DNA of 64,000 nucleotides from NCBI GenBank assembly GCA_018729555.1, contig JAHHQG010000026.1, positions 1 to 64,000 of the forward strand, read 5' to 3'. This stretch comes from Clostridiales bacterium. Its GTDB lineage: Bacteria; Bacillota; Sulfobacillia; RBS10-35. Both the position numbers and the translations under genes were made by a program. A model generated the notes under the pieces. The model worked only from the letters and a program-made list of their open reading frames with translations, was not told the origin of the DNA and did no database searches. Shown here piece after piece: positions 24,604 through 31,977 of this stretch; position 1 is the stretch's first letter, and every line of letters begins with the position of its first letter.

Positions 24604-25314
24604 ATGGCCCTCTTGCGGGTCGAAAACCTCATAGGCGGCTACGGCGATACCCAGATCCTCTGGGGCGTGGACCTCGGCCTTCGAGAAGGATCTCTCACCG
24701 CCCTGGTGGGGGCCAACGGGGCAGGCAAAACGACCTTTCTCCGAACCGTCATGGGCCTTCTCCGCCCTTGGAAAGGTCGCATCCTCCTCGGCGAGAGGGA
24801 CATCACCTTTCTGGAGCCCCACGAAAAAGCCGAAGCCGGCCTGGTGTTGGTTCCGGAGGGAAGGCAGCTCTTCACCTCCATGACGGTGTATGAGAATCTT
24901 CTTCTGGGTTCCACCCCTCCCCACGCGAGGGATAAAGCCTCTCGACGGCTGGAGTGGATCTTCCAGCTCTTTCCCAGGCTGAAGGAGCGCCTCAACCAAA
25001 AGGCAGGCACCCTCAGCGGTGGAGAACAGCAGATGGTGGCCCTGGCCCGGGGCCTTATGGCGGCGCCCAAGGTCCTTCTCATCGATGAGCTCTCCTGGGG
25101 CTTGGCCCCCAAGCTGGTCTTCGAGCTCTTCCGAACTCTCCAAGAGCTCAGGGAAGAAGGCCTCACCATCCTTTTGGTGGAGCAGAACATCCAGATGGCC
25201 CTGGCGGTCGCCGACTACGCCTACGTCATGGCGGAAGGCCGCATCGAGCTGGAGGGTGAGGGCCAGCAGCTGGGGAAGGATCCGGCGGTGCGCAAAGCTT
25301 ACCTCGGCCTCTGA
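24604..25314 (+). CDS. livF: Branched-chain-type ABC ATPase LivF
   Basis: The 236-residue second ATPase has Walker A GANGAGKTT, signature LSGGEQQMVALARGLM, Walker B VLLIDELSWGLAP and the switch residues in LLVEQNIQMAL. LivG and LivF form the ATPase heterodimer. Its ATG is 3 bases after the livG stop, and a strong terminator follows within 5 bases, closing the operon. Confidence 0.93.
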   Translation: MALLRVENLIGGYGDTQILWGVDLGLREGSLTALVGANGAGKTTFLRTVMGLLRPWKGRILLGERDITFLEPHEKAEAGLVLVPEGRQLFTSMTVYENLLLGSTPPHARDKASRRLEWIFQLFPRLKERLNQKAGTLSGGEQQMVALARGLMAAPKVLLIDELSWGLAPKLVFELFRTLQELREEGLTILLVEQNIQMALAVADYAYVMAEGRIELEGEGQQLGKDPAVRKAYLGL

Positions 25315-25318
25315 CGAG

Positions 25319-25350
25319 AAGAGCCCCGGTGAGTCTTCGCCGGGGCTCTT
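25319..25350 (+). terminator. Rho-independent terminator after livF
   Basis: AAGAGCCCCGG (25319-25329) pairs with CCGGGGCTCTT (25340-25350) around a 10-base loop, followed by TTCTCT. It lies directly between convergent livF and the lipoprotein gene at 25355 and may serve both. Confidence 0.85.
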
Positions 25351-25354
25351 TTCT

Positions 25355-26443
25355 CTACGGACGGACTAGACCTTCCCCTGTCTTCAAAAACCGGGCTTCC
25401 TTGATGATGACGTCGGCCCGGGGACCGAACCCATCTCCGGCCTCGGGGTTTTCCAGCACCGTGAGGAGGGAGAAGGTCCGGTTCTCCACCATCCCCAGAT
25501 AGTGGTGAGCGATCTTCTGCTGCCCCAAGGGCCCTTTCTTGCCGATGAAGTGCTCTTTCACCCACGGCATTTCAGGAGGCAGAGGGGCCTTTTCCCATGC
25601 GTAACCCTGAAGTTCCTCTTCCATCAGCCCTCGCGCTTCTTCCAATGTCACTCCCGGATCGGCCCAGAAGAACTGCACCCACCCGTAGGCATCACCCACG
25701 ATGGGTGCAAGCCGTAAGGCTCCCCCTTTTTCGTAATGGGTCTCAGCGGGTGACCAATCGAAAGGCCGGTATGTGACCAACGGTTCTCCCGGCATGGGTT
25801 CCATCAAGAACATCTGGCTTTCCGGCATCCCTTCCAGGGAAAAGGTGATGTCCTTCTTCAAGGGGAGGTGGCCCATGACCTCCCCGTCAAGGAGGGCAGC
25901 CTCATTCCACACCTCGGAAGGATAGATGGTGAGGACATAATCCTGGATGTGCACCCGCGCCCACCCGCCCGTATAGGGAGGGAAGGCTTCGCTGGGCTTG
26001 ATAACAAAAGACGCGCGGCCAACGTTATCATTAGGGCGGGGAAGAAAGGCCAGATCTTCCCTCGCCGGTGTGACCAGCACCAGGTCACCTAAAAATTCGC
26101 TGTCGGGATCATACCAGTAGAACCCTTCCAAAGTCGCCTCTCCCTTGAAACTCATGGTCACGTTGTTTTCGTCCCATTCGGTGCCCACCATCATGGGCTC
26201 GATGGAGACCACCGTCCAAGGACCCAGCTGATCCCCCGGCTTGACATCCTTAAAGGAAAACCGGGTGCTCTCCGGGGAGGGCCTTTCTTGAGGGGAGGGT
26301 GTGGGGGACGACGGTGGAGAAGGCGACTCCGCCACTGGAGGAGCTTCTCTTTCGCTTGCACCCGGACCGGATAAGCTGCAGCCGGCCAGGAGGGCAGCGG
26401 AGAGGAGCATGCTGCCCAGGGAAATCCATGGTTTCTTCACCAA
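25355..26443 (-). CDS. Uncharacterised lipoprotein, paralogue 1
   Basis: The 362-residue protein has a clear lipoprotein signal: basic start, hydrophobic core and lipobox LLAGC near residue 22. A Pro/Ser-rich linker of about 35 residues follows. The folded part starts with SFKDVKPGDQLGPWTVVSIE, continues with a block rich in aromatic residues (LEGFYWYDPDSE, PPYTGGWARVHIQDY) and ends with WVQFFWADPG, WVKEHFIGKKGP and FLKTGEGLVRP. I do not recognise the family. It is clearly homologous to the next gene along its entire length. Both follow the peptide-export locus at 27.7-31.7 kb on the same strand, so a self-immunity or receptor role is conceivable but unproven. Confidence 0.85.
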   Translation of the reverse strand: MVKKPWISLGSMLLSAALLAGCSLSGPGASEREAPPVAESPSPPSSPTPSPQERPSPESTRFSFKDVKPGDQLGPWTVVSIEPMMVGTEWDENNVTMSFKGEATLEGFYWYDPDSEFLGDLVLVTPAREDLAFLPRPNDNVGRASFVIKPSEAFPPYTGGWARVHIQDYVLTIYPSEVWNEAALLDGEVMGHLPLKKDITFSLEGMPESQMFLMEPMPGEPLVTYRPFDWSPAETHYEKGGALRLAPIVGDAYGWVQFFWADPGVTLEEARGLMEEELQGYAWEKAPLPPEMPWVKEHFIGKKGPLGQQKIAHHYLGMVENRTFSLLTVLENPEAGDGFGPRADVIIKEARFLKTGEGLVRP

Positions 26444-26536
26444 ACCCTTCGCTCCTTTCGCTTTAGGGGACGACGTTTTCCTGGCAAAGGTTCGTCAGCC
26501 CATGGGGATGGGGATATTCTTTCAGGCTGGGCCATC

Positions 26537-27682
26537 TCATCCGGACCTTTCCGTCATTACCGTCGGACCAGACCTTCCCCTGTCTTTAAGAATTGGGCCT
26601 CCTGGATCCACGACATCGGCCAGGGTACCAAAGCTGTCTCCTTCCTCAGGATTTTCCAGGACCAAAAGGAGAGAAAAACTGCGGCTGTCCACTGTTCCCA
26701 GGTAGTGCCGGGCCACTTTCTCCCGACCGGCGGGACCTTTCTTACCCACCAGGTAAGTTTCCACCCATGGCATGGGGGCAGGCACCGGCTCCTTCTCCCA
26801 GGTATAGCCCTGAAGTCTCTCTTCCATGAGCGAACGGATTTCTTCCCGGGAGATTCCCTCATCCGCCCAAAAAAACTGGACCCATGCGTGAGGAACGGCC
26901 TCTTCTTCCCTCAAGATCCTGTAGGGTACCAGCATCAAGGCGGAGCCTTCCTCGTAGTTCACTCCATGTGGGCCCCAGTTGGGGGGCACGTAAACGACAA
27001 AGGGTTGTCCCTGCATGGGGACGAGGGTGAAGGTCTGGGTCTCCTCCGTACCCTCTAAGGAGTAGGTGATCTCTTTTGTCAGGGGAAGGCTGACCATGAC
27101 GCGGGCCTCCTTGAGAATTGCCAGGTGCCACATGTCCGATGGATACCAGACCAACCGGAACTCCTGGATCTGGACCCGGGCCCAGCCACCTGTGTAAGGG
27201 CGAAAGAAACCTCCGTCTTGGGTCCAGAAGCCTGTCACACAAGGAGGAATCTCGAGGGCCCTGGGCATGAGATGCTGCGCTTCTCTGGCGACGCTGAAGC
27301 TGGGAAAGCCGTCGAGGTCATCACCCAGGTCGTACCAATAGAGGCCTTCAAGGGTGACGGGACCTTGAAAGGTCACCTCCACATCATCCTCATCCCAGTC
27401 AGGACCGCCCCCTTCGGGTCGGCCGATGGACACCACCGTCCAGGGGCCTACCTGATCTCCCGGCTGGACATCGTAGAGCGAAAAGGGGGTTCCGGCACAG
27501 GCCCGTGCATTCTCTATCGGGAAGGTTTCTTCTGGAGGTGATTCTTCTTCGAAAAGAGGGCTCTTGGCCTCAGGCGGCACCTCTTTTTCAGCTATGATGG
27601 GGCCGGCAAAGCTACATCCGGAAAGAACCCCAACCAGAAGTAAGAGACCTGCCCCCACCCAGACGGATGATTTTCTCTTCAA
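26537..27682 (-). CDS. Uncharacterised lipoprotein, paralogue 2 (C-terminus probably frameshifted)
   Basis: A tandem paralogue of the 25355 gene: lipobox VLSGC near residue 22, SLYDVQPGDQVGPWTVVSIG, LEGLYWYDLGDD, RPYTGGWARVQIQEF and AWVQFFWADEG align block by block. It starts at TTG 27682 after GAGGAGGG. The last ~22 residues (from about 26610) do not resemble paralogue 1, but the neighbouring frame gives IQEAQFLKTGEGLVRR and a stop, matching the paralogue's end. One extra base near GTGGATCC would explain this, so the native C-terminus was probably in the other frame. Secreted and membrane-anchored; function unknown. Confidence 0.82.
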   Translation of the reverse strand: MKRKSSVWVGAGLLLLVGVLSGCSFAGPIIAEKEVPPEAKSPLFEEESPPEETFPIENARACAGTPFSLYDVQPGDQVGPWTVVSIGRPEGGGPDWDEDDVEVTFQGPVTLEGLYWYDLGDDLDGFPSFSVAREAQHLMPRALEIPPCVTGFWTQDGGFFRPYTGGWARVQIQEFRLVWYPSDMWHLAILKEARVMVSLPLTKEITYSLEGTEETQTFTLVPMQGQPFVVYVPPNWGPHGVNYEEGSALMLVPYRILREEEAVPHAWVQFFWADEGISREEIRSLMEERLQGYTWEKEPVPAPMPWVETYLVGKKGPAGREKVARHYLGTVDSRSFSLLLVLENPEEGDSFGTLADVVDPGGPILKDRGRSGPTVMTERSG

Positions 27683-27725
27683 GCCGTTCCCTCCTCATCA
27701 CGAAGATGCTTTTCCTTTGGAAGCC

Positions 27726-27947
27726 TCACCGGGTTTCCTCCAAGGGAGTCCCATCGACCCGTCGCCAGCGCCTATAAAGGCCCTGCAGCGTGACAGCGAA
27801 GGCTTCTGCCACGGACCAGGGAAAATGTTCATGGATCAAGAAGAACTGCCCCCGGTGCTCCCCCGAAGAGCGGACATCCAGGGTCTTTCCGTAATCGATT
27901 GGGACCGTGCAGGCAGCGGGGTCTCCCCGATCGTATTTCCCCGCCAT
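27726..27947 (-). CDS. Small orphan protein (73-74 aa) after the PqqD-M50 gene
   Basis: A short ORF begins about 30 bases after the protease gene stop, at ATG 27947 (a GTG lies just before it), with only a weak ribosome site. The product is polar with an amphipathic end: it contains CTVPIDYGKTLDVRSSGEH, then GQFFLIHEHFPWSVAEAFAV and LYRRWRRVDG. There is one cysteine and no signal peptide or membrane segment. I do not recognise it. Tight placement within the operon and amino-acid composition unlike the GC-driven shadows support a real gene; it might be a small partner or scaffold protein of the peptide system. Confidence 0.5.
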   Translation of the reverse strand: MAGKYDRGDPAACTVPIDYGKTLDVRSSGEHRGQFFLIHEHFPWSVAEAFAVTLQGLYRRWRRVDGTPLEETR

Positions 27948-27978
27948 CACCAGCGACCATCACTTCTTACGGCGGTGG

Positions 27979-29199
27979 TCAGGCGGAAGGGCCTTTGGGC
28001 TGATGCCTCATCAACCTCCATGCCGAGGCACCGGCATTGAGGACGCCGGCGATGACGGCCAGGTAGAGGGCGCCTTCGCCCCATTCTCCGAAAAAGGAGG
28101 CATTCTCGCCGGCTTGGAAACGATAGATCAGGACTCCTCCCGGAGCGAGCTGGAAGGAGGGCCAGCCGGCAAAATCGCCGATGAAGGTGACGGCCAGCCC
28201 GAGGATAAAGAGGCCAACATAGGTCAAGAATGTACCCCCGACCAGGGCTAGAAGCACTTGTCCCGCTCCTTTGATCATGTGGACGGCTCCTTTCCGCATG
28301 CGCTGAACCCTCCGCTTTACATGGGTCTGCCATGTGTCCATGGTATGTCGCCAGTAGGGATAAAGGGGGCTATCGGTAAAGGCAGGTAAAAGGGTCAGGG
28401 TTTGCGCGAGAAAAGGGGCTGCAGCCACCAGCCAGAGAGGATCGCCTGGGTTCGCCCAAAGGAGAGCGATCCCCGGTATGGCCGTGAAGACAGGCCCCGC
28501 CACGCCGATCAGGAGTTCTTGCCGTGGGGAACCGGGTTTACGTTTGACCGCCACCGATCCCGGTCGGATGGCCACGTACATACCGCGAGGGGGCCATCCC
28601 AAGAGGCGGGCACCGATGAGGTGGGCTGTTTCGTGGAGAAGTACGGTCAGGAATAGGCTGATGAGAACGACCGGAGCGAAGGCTAACACTTCCGGCTGGA
28701 GAACTGTCAACGCGAGGGCTGCGGGGGTAAGCACCAGCAAAGGGAGGCGCCAGGCCAGCCAAACCGACACCGCAACCTGTCGGAGAGTATGAAGACCCCG
28801 ATCCATGTCGAGGGCCAAACGGCGTTGGGGGAGGTGGGAAAAAGGAACGGGCCACCCAAAGAGGCGGGCGAGAAGGCTTCGGTAGAAGGCCCACTCGTCC
28901 CGAAGAGGTACGGCCACCGGCTGCGCCAGATCGTGGGCATTCAGGGTCCAGAGAAGGTGTAAGGCGCCCTGTCTCACCATATCTTGCGATGCCCGGAACC
29001 TCTTGCTGAGGTGGGAGACCCATTCCTCAAGGGGCGTCTTCCCATCGCAGCCCGATAGGATGGCCTGGGCCGACCGATTGACGGGATACCGCTGGTCAAG
29101 GGCTTCGTCGTGGAGGAACCACCCTTGGCCGTCGGATCGGAGGCTGACTCCCGGAGCCAGGGTCCAAACATCCGTCGAAGGTCTGCCTTCACGGCCCAT
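27979..29199 (-). CDS. PqqD-like domain fused to M50-type membrane metalloprotease
   Basis: The 406-residue protein from ATG 29199 (GCGGAGG upstream) has two parts. Residues ~10-90 match the PqqD/RRE fold that binds RiPP leader peptides: LAPGVSLRSDGQGWFLHDE, RYPVNRSAQAILSGCDG and the helical LEEWVSHLSKRF region. Residues ~140-400 form a polytopic membrane region with HETAH at about 189-193 in LLHETAHLIGARLLGW, the zinc site of M50/site-2-type proteases, and further helices. Such PqqD-M50 proteins, like YydH of the Bacillus epipeptide operon, accompany peptide maturation and ABC export genes. It overlaps the permease gene by 11 bp. The likely role is leader recognition and intramembrane cleavage of the small peptide upstream. 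Confidence 0.82.
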   Translation of the reverse strand: MGREGRPSTDVWTLAPGVSLRSDGQGWFLHDEALDQRYPVNRSAQAILSGCDGKTPLEEWVSHLSKRFRASQDMVRQGALHLLWTLNAHDLAQPVAVPLRDEWAFYRSLLARLFGWPVPFSHLPQRRLALDMDRGLHTLRQVAVSVWLAWRLPLLVLTPAALALTVLQPEVLAFAPVVLISLFLTVLLHETAHLIGARLLGWPPRGMYVAIRPGSVAVKRKPGSPRQELLIGVAGPVFTAIPGIALLWANPGDPLWLVAAAPFLAQTLTLLPAFTDSPLYPYWRHTMDTWQTHVKRRVQRMRKGAVHMIKGAGQVLLALVGGTFLTYVGLFILGLAVTFIGDFAGWPSFQLAPGGVLIYRFQAGENASFFGEWGEGALYLAVIAGVLNAGASAWRLMRHQPKGPSA

Positions 29200-30592
29200 C
29201 GCGGCGCCTCCGCTCTTCGGCAGCGATGGCAAGGCCGATTCCTAAGGAAATGAAGCCTAGGCTGGACACCATGAACCCCACGGGGCGGGGGAACAGGGAT
29301 TCCAACAGCTGGGCCGCCTGGTACAGGACGACCGAGGCCAGAGCGAACACCGCCACATGCATGAACCCTTGGAGGGAATCCTCGTCCCGTACCGGCACCG
29401 CGACGCCCCACGCCAAGGCCAGGGAGTAAGTCACGAGGGCAAAAAGGGCGGCCGGACCTAGGCTTGGCACCAGGTTTTCTACCCTCAGGCCGATGAGAAG
29501 GCCTACGCCGGTGAAAAGGATCACCCAGGCCATGCTGGCGAGGGCGATGGAACCCATGGCCTTGGCCAAGATATAGTCGGCAGGGCGCAGGGGAAGGCTG
29601 CGGATCCACGTCTCCAGAGGAAGATCGACGCCCCGAGCCCTAAGGACCATCAGCGCCAACGTAAAGGCTCCCAGGTAAAGGCCTGGTAGGACATAATGGA
29701 GCCCCCTATCGTAGGGGAAAGGGGCCAACCCTTCGCCAGCCCACGGCCTCCAGAGGAGGAGTCCCAGGAAGAGCCAGATACCCCCTGTGGCGGTGGCGAG
29801 AAAGGTCCATGTGTAGGCATCTCGCAGGATGTTCCGGAATTCATAGCCCAGCCACGCCCACCGGCCGCGGGGGAAAGGCCACCGGTGGCCGAGGGGCGGT
29901 TTATCCGTACGGGCGCCCCCCCTCATCGGCCACGAGAAGCGGGATAGGAGCCACCGCCAGGCCACCCAATCCATGGCAAGGAGCATCACGATGCCCCCCG
30001 CCAGGTGGGGCTCCGGCTGAAAGACGTTCAGCCAGGCGGTTCCGGTAAGAAGCCAAAGGATAGCCCCGATGGCCCCGCCGAAAAGGACCCAACCCCGTCC
30101 GGCCGCCAGCTTTCCGGCCAAGGTTAACCAGGCGGCGCTGGCCGTCAAGATGACGGTACCTGCCCCTCCAGCCGCCAAAGCGGGCAAGGAGATGAGCCCC
30201 CGATGGGCGAGGGCCAGGAGCACCGGTGCCGTGAGAAGTAAGGCAAAGATTCCGGCAGCCAGGAAAGGAGGGGCAGCGCTTCCGAAGATGAGGGCACCAT
30301 CGGTCACGGGCAAGGCGCGGGGGAAACCCTTTGGGGTAAGGTGCCGGGCATCGACGAGAAGGGAGGCCAGAACGGCACCGACGGCGAGGATGCGCACGAT
30401 GTAGAGGAGCCCGGGATTTAGCACCGGCGTCGGCGCGGTGGAGATGGTTCGGAAAAGGGTCACGTCCACCCACAAAAGGCCCAGGAGTGCCAGCAAAACG
30501 ACGAGCCACGCCCATGGAGCGTCCCGCACCGAGGCCATCAGGCTTCGGCGGATTTCAAGGAGTCTCCATCGGCTGATGAGCCACCAGTTCAT
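29189..30592 (-). CDS. ABC transporter permease of the peptide-export locus
   Basis: A 467-residue integral membrane protein with about a dozen hydrophobic segments, beginning MNWWLISRWRLLEIRRSLMA. Midway (around residue 250) a cytoplasmic stretch WAWLGYEFRNILRDAYTW resembles the second-half entry of ABC-2-type permeases, and LRARGVDLPLETWIRSLPLR is a further cytoplasmic loop that may touch the ATPase. The gene overlaps the upstream ATPase gene by 38 bp and the downstream protease gene by 11 bp, so the three are co-translated. It likely exports the mature peptide or confers immunity to it. No known subfamily name can be given. Confidence 0.82.
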   Translation of the reverse strand: MNWWLISRWRLLEIRRSLMASVRDAPWAWLVVLLALLGLLWVDVTLFRTISTAPTPVLNPGLLYIVRILAVGAVLASLLVDARHLTPKGFPRALPVTDGALIFGSAAPPFLAAGIFALLLTAPVLLALAHRGLISLPALAAGGAGTVILTASAAWLTLAGKLAAGRGWVLFGGAIGAILWLLTGTAWLNVFQPEPHLAGGIVMLLAMDWVAWRWLLSRFSWPMRGGARTDKPPLGHRWPFPRGRWAWLGYEFRNILRDAYTWTFLATATGGIWLFLGLLLWRPWAGEGLAPFPYDRGLHYVLPGLYLGAFTLALMVLRARGVDLPLETWIRSLPLRPADYILAKAMGSIALASMAWVILFTGVGLLIGLRVENLVPSLGPAALFALVTYSLALAWGVAVPVRDEDSLQGFMHVAVFALASVVLYQAAQLLESLFPRPVGFMVSSLGFISLGIGLAIAAEERRRRDGP

Positions 30593-31379
30593 GGAGAAGC
30601 TTCCTCCGCTCCCCGCCGCCCACCGCGAGGAGAAAGGCTTCCGCCAGGTCGGGGGCGTGGTATCGGGTCTTCAGTTCCTCCGCAGATCCCTGGGCCACCA
30701 TGCGGCTTCCATGGATGAAGTAGAACCGGTGAGCTACCCTTTCGGCAAAGGGCAGGTCGTGGGTCGCCAGCATCACAGCTACCCCTTGCTGCGCCAGGGC
30801 ATGAAAGAGGTCCCGCAAGAGCACCACCATCTCCGGGTCCAACCCCGAGGTGGGTTCATCGCAGATGAAGACGCGAGGCCGGGGAAGGAGGGCCGCGGCC
30901 AGCTGCACCTTTTTGCGCATGCCGTGGGAATACCCCTTCATGAGGCGGTCGGCCGCGCCCGCCAGATCCAGGTAGGCCAGCCATCGTTCGATGGCGGCGT
31001 CCGCTTCGGGGCGGGGCACTTCGTAGAGGGCGGCGATAAATCGGAGGAATTCCCGAGCGGTCAGGCGCTCAGGCACCTCGTGGGAAGCCGGAACGAAACC
31101 CAGATGGCGGCGCAGGCGCCAGAGGTCGGGGGGAAGGGAGGCGGGGTGGCGGGACTCGGCATCGGCTCCCCAAGTGTAGTCCAGGACCCGCAAGCGGCCG
31201 CGAGAGGGTGGAAGGATCCCGGCGCAGAGGTTCAAAAGGGTGGTTTTGCCAGCCCCGTTGGGACCGACCAAAGCGATGATGTCGCCCGCCGCCACCCTAA
31301 GGTTGGCATCCTGGATGCCCGGTACTGCCCCGAACCATCGGGTGACGCCTTCCGCCTCCACCAGCGCCGCGTTCGTCAT
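30555..31379 (-). CDS. ABC transporter ATPase of the peptide-export locus
   Basis: The 274-residue ATPase has Walker A GPNGAGKTT (about residue 40), the Q-loop region HLGFVPASHEVPERLT, the signature YSHGMRKKVQLAAAL (Y-S-x-G-M-x-x-K, the exporter variant), Walker B VFICDEPTSGLDPE and the switch His in ATHDLPFAE. This is the CcmA/ABC-2 exporter class. It begins at ATG 31379 with GGAAGGAGG upstream, 96 bp after the small peptide gene on the same strand, and overlaps the permease by 38 bp. Confidence 0.92.
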   Translation of the reverse strand: MTNAALVEAEGVTRWFGAVPGIQDANLRVAAGDIIALVGPNGAGKTTLLNLCAGILPPSRGRLRVLDYTWGADAESRHPASLPPDLWRLRRHLGFVPASHEVPERLTAREFLRFIAALYEVPRPEADAAIERWLAYLDLAGAADRLMKGYSHGMRKKVQLAAALLPRPRVFICDEPTSGLDPEMVVLLRDLFHALAQQGVAVMLATHDLPFAERVAHRFYFIHGSRMVAQGSAEELKTRYHAPDLAEAFLLAVGGGERRKLLHELVAHQPMETP

Positions 31380-31475
31380 GGGGAACCTCCTTCCCTATGG
31401 CGCATCATGACGTCGGCCTTATGTTCCCAGGAGGACGGGGAGGCTTCCCGCCAGCGCTGGGTCGAGGAACGTCCA

Positions 31476-31685
31476 TCACAGGCAGCCTGCGCGGATGTTT
31501 GCGGGTCGCCAGCCATCCCAGCTGATGTCAACGCCAAAGGATTTGCCATAGCGGATATCGCAGTAGAGGAAGCCGACACCGACGGCAATGATGCCGCCCA
31601 CCGCGACCGCAGGCCAGCCGATTTCGTTTTCCGCCACGTCCCGTTGTTCCAAGAGGACAAGGGGCTCTTCCCACACCTCTGTCAC
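31476..31685 (-). CDS. Candidate RiPP precursor or membrane peptide (69 aa)
   Basis: GTG 31685 follows a strong AAGGAGGTG site, giving 69 residues. Residues 1-22 are acidic and hydrophilic (EVWEEPLVLLEQRDVAENE), like a leader. Residues 24-41 are hydrophobic with a Gly-Gly pair at 30-31 (WPAVAVGGIIAVGVGFLY). Residues 42-69 are a hydrophilic, aromatic, Cys-containing tail (Cys42 and Cys68, ending IRAGCL). The peptide heads the operon encoding an ABC exporter and a PqqD-M50 protease. It could be a precursor cleaved after Gly-Gly or within the membrane helix by the M50 enzyme. An alternative is a small membrane protein of other function. No known precursor family is recognised. Confidence 0.6.
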   Translation of the reverse strand: MTEVWEEPLVLLEQRDVAENEIGWPAVAVGGIIAVGVGFLYCDIRYGKSFGVDISWDGWRPANIRAGCL

Positions 31686-31977
31686 GTCGCCTTCACCTCC
31701 TTTCTTCGGAGTCGAGCGTGGGAGCCCGGGACCCGTCCATCCTGGGTTAGTCGATACCATAGCAAAAGGACGCCCCCAGTGCTAGCAAAATTTGGATTAA
31801 ACCTCTATCATCCTCATTGCAGTACCTAAAGGTGTGGCGCAGGGGAAGGCGATGGGTCAGCGGTAGCCATCCGGAGCCCCATGGCATCAGCGGTGGGCGA
31901 GGAGGGTCCCAGAGGGCCGTTGGAGAGAAGGTGCCCGTGGTTTATGATGGATGGGTCATGATTTAAGGGGGTTTCCC

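Noticed and set aside
27726-27947. MbtH-like protein
   Set aside because: Length is similar, but the conserved Trp/Pro pattern of MbtH is not present and no NRPS is near.
31376-31660. Alternative 94-aa ORF overlapping the candidate precursor
   Set aside because: Same strand but another frame, without ribosome site; composition dominated by Ser, Ala and Arg as in shadows.
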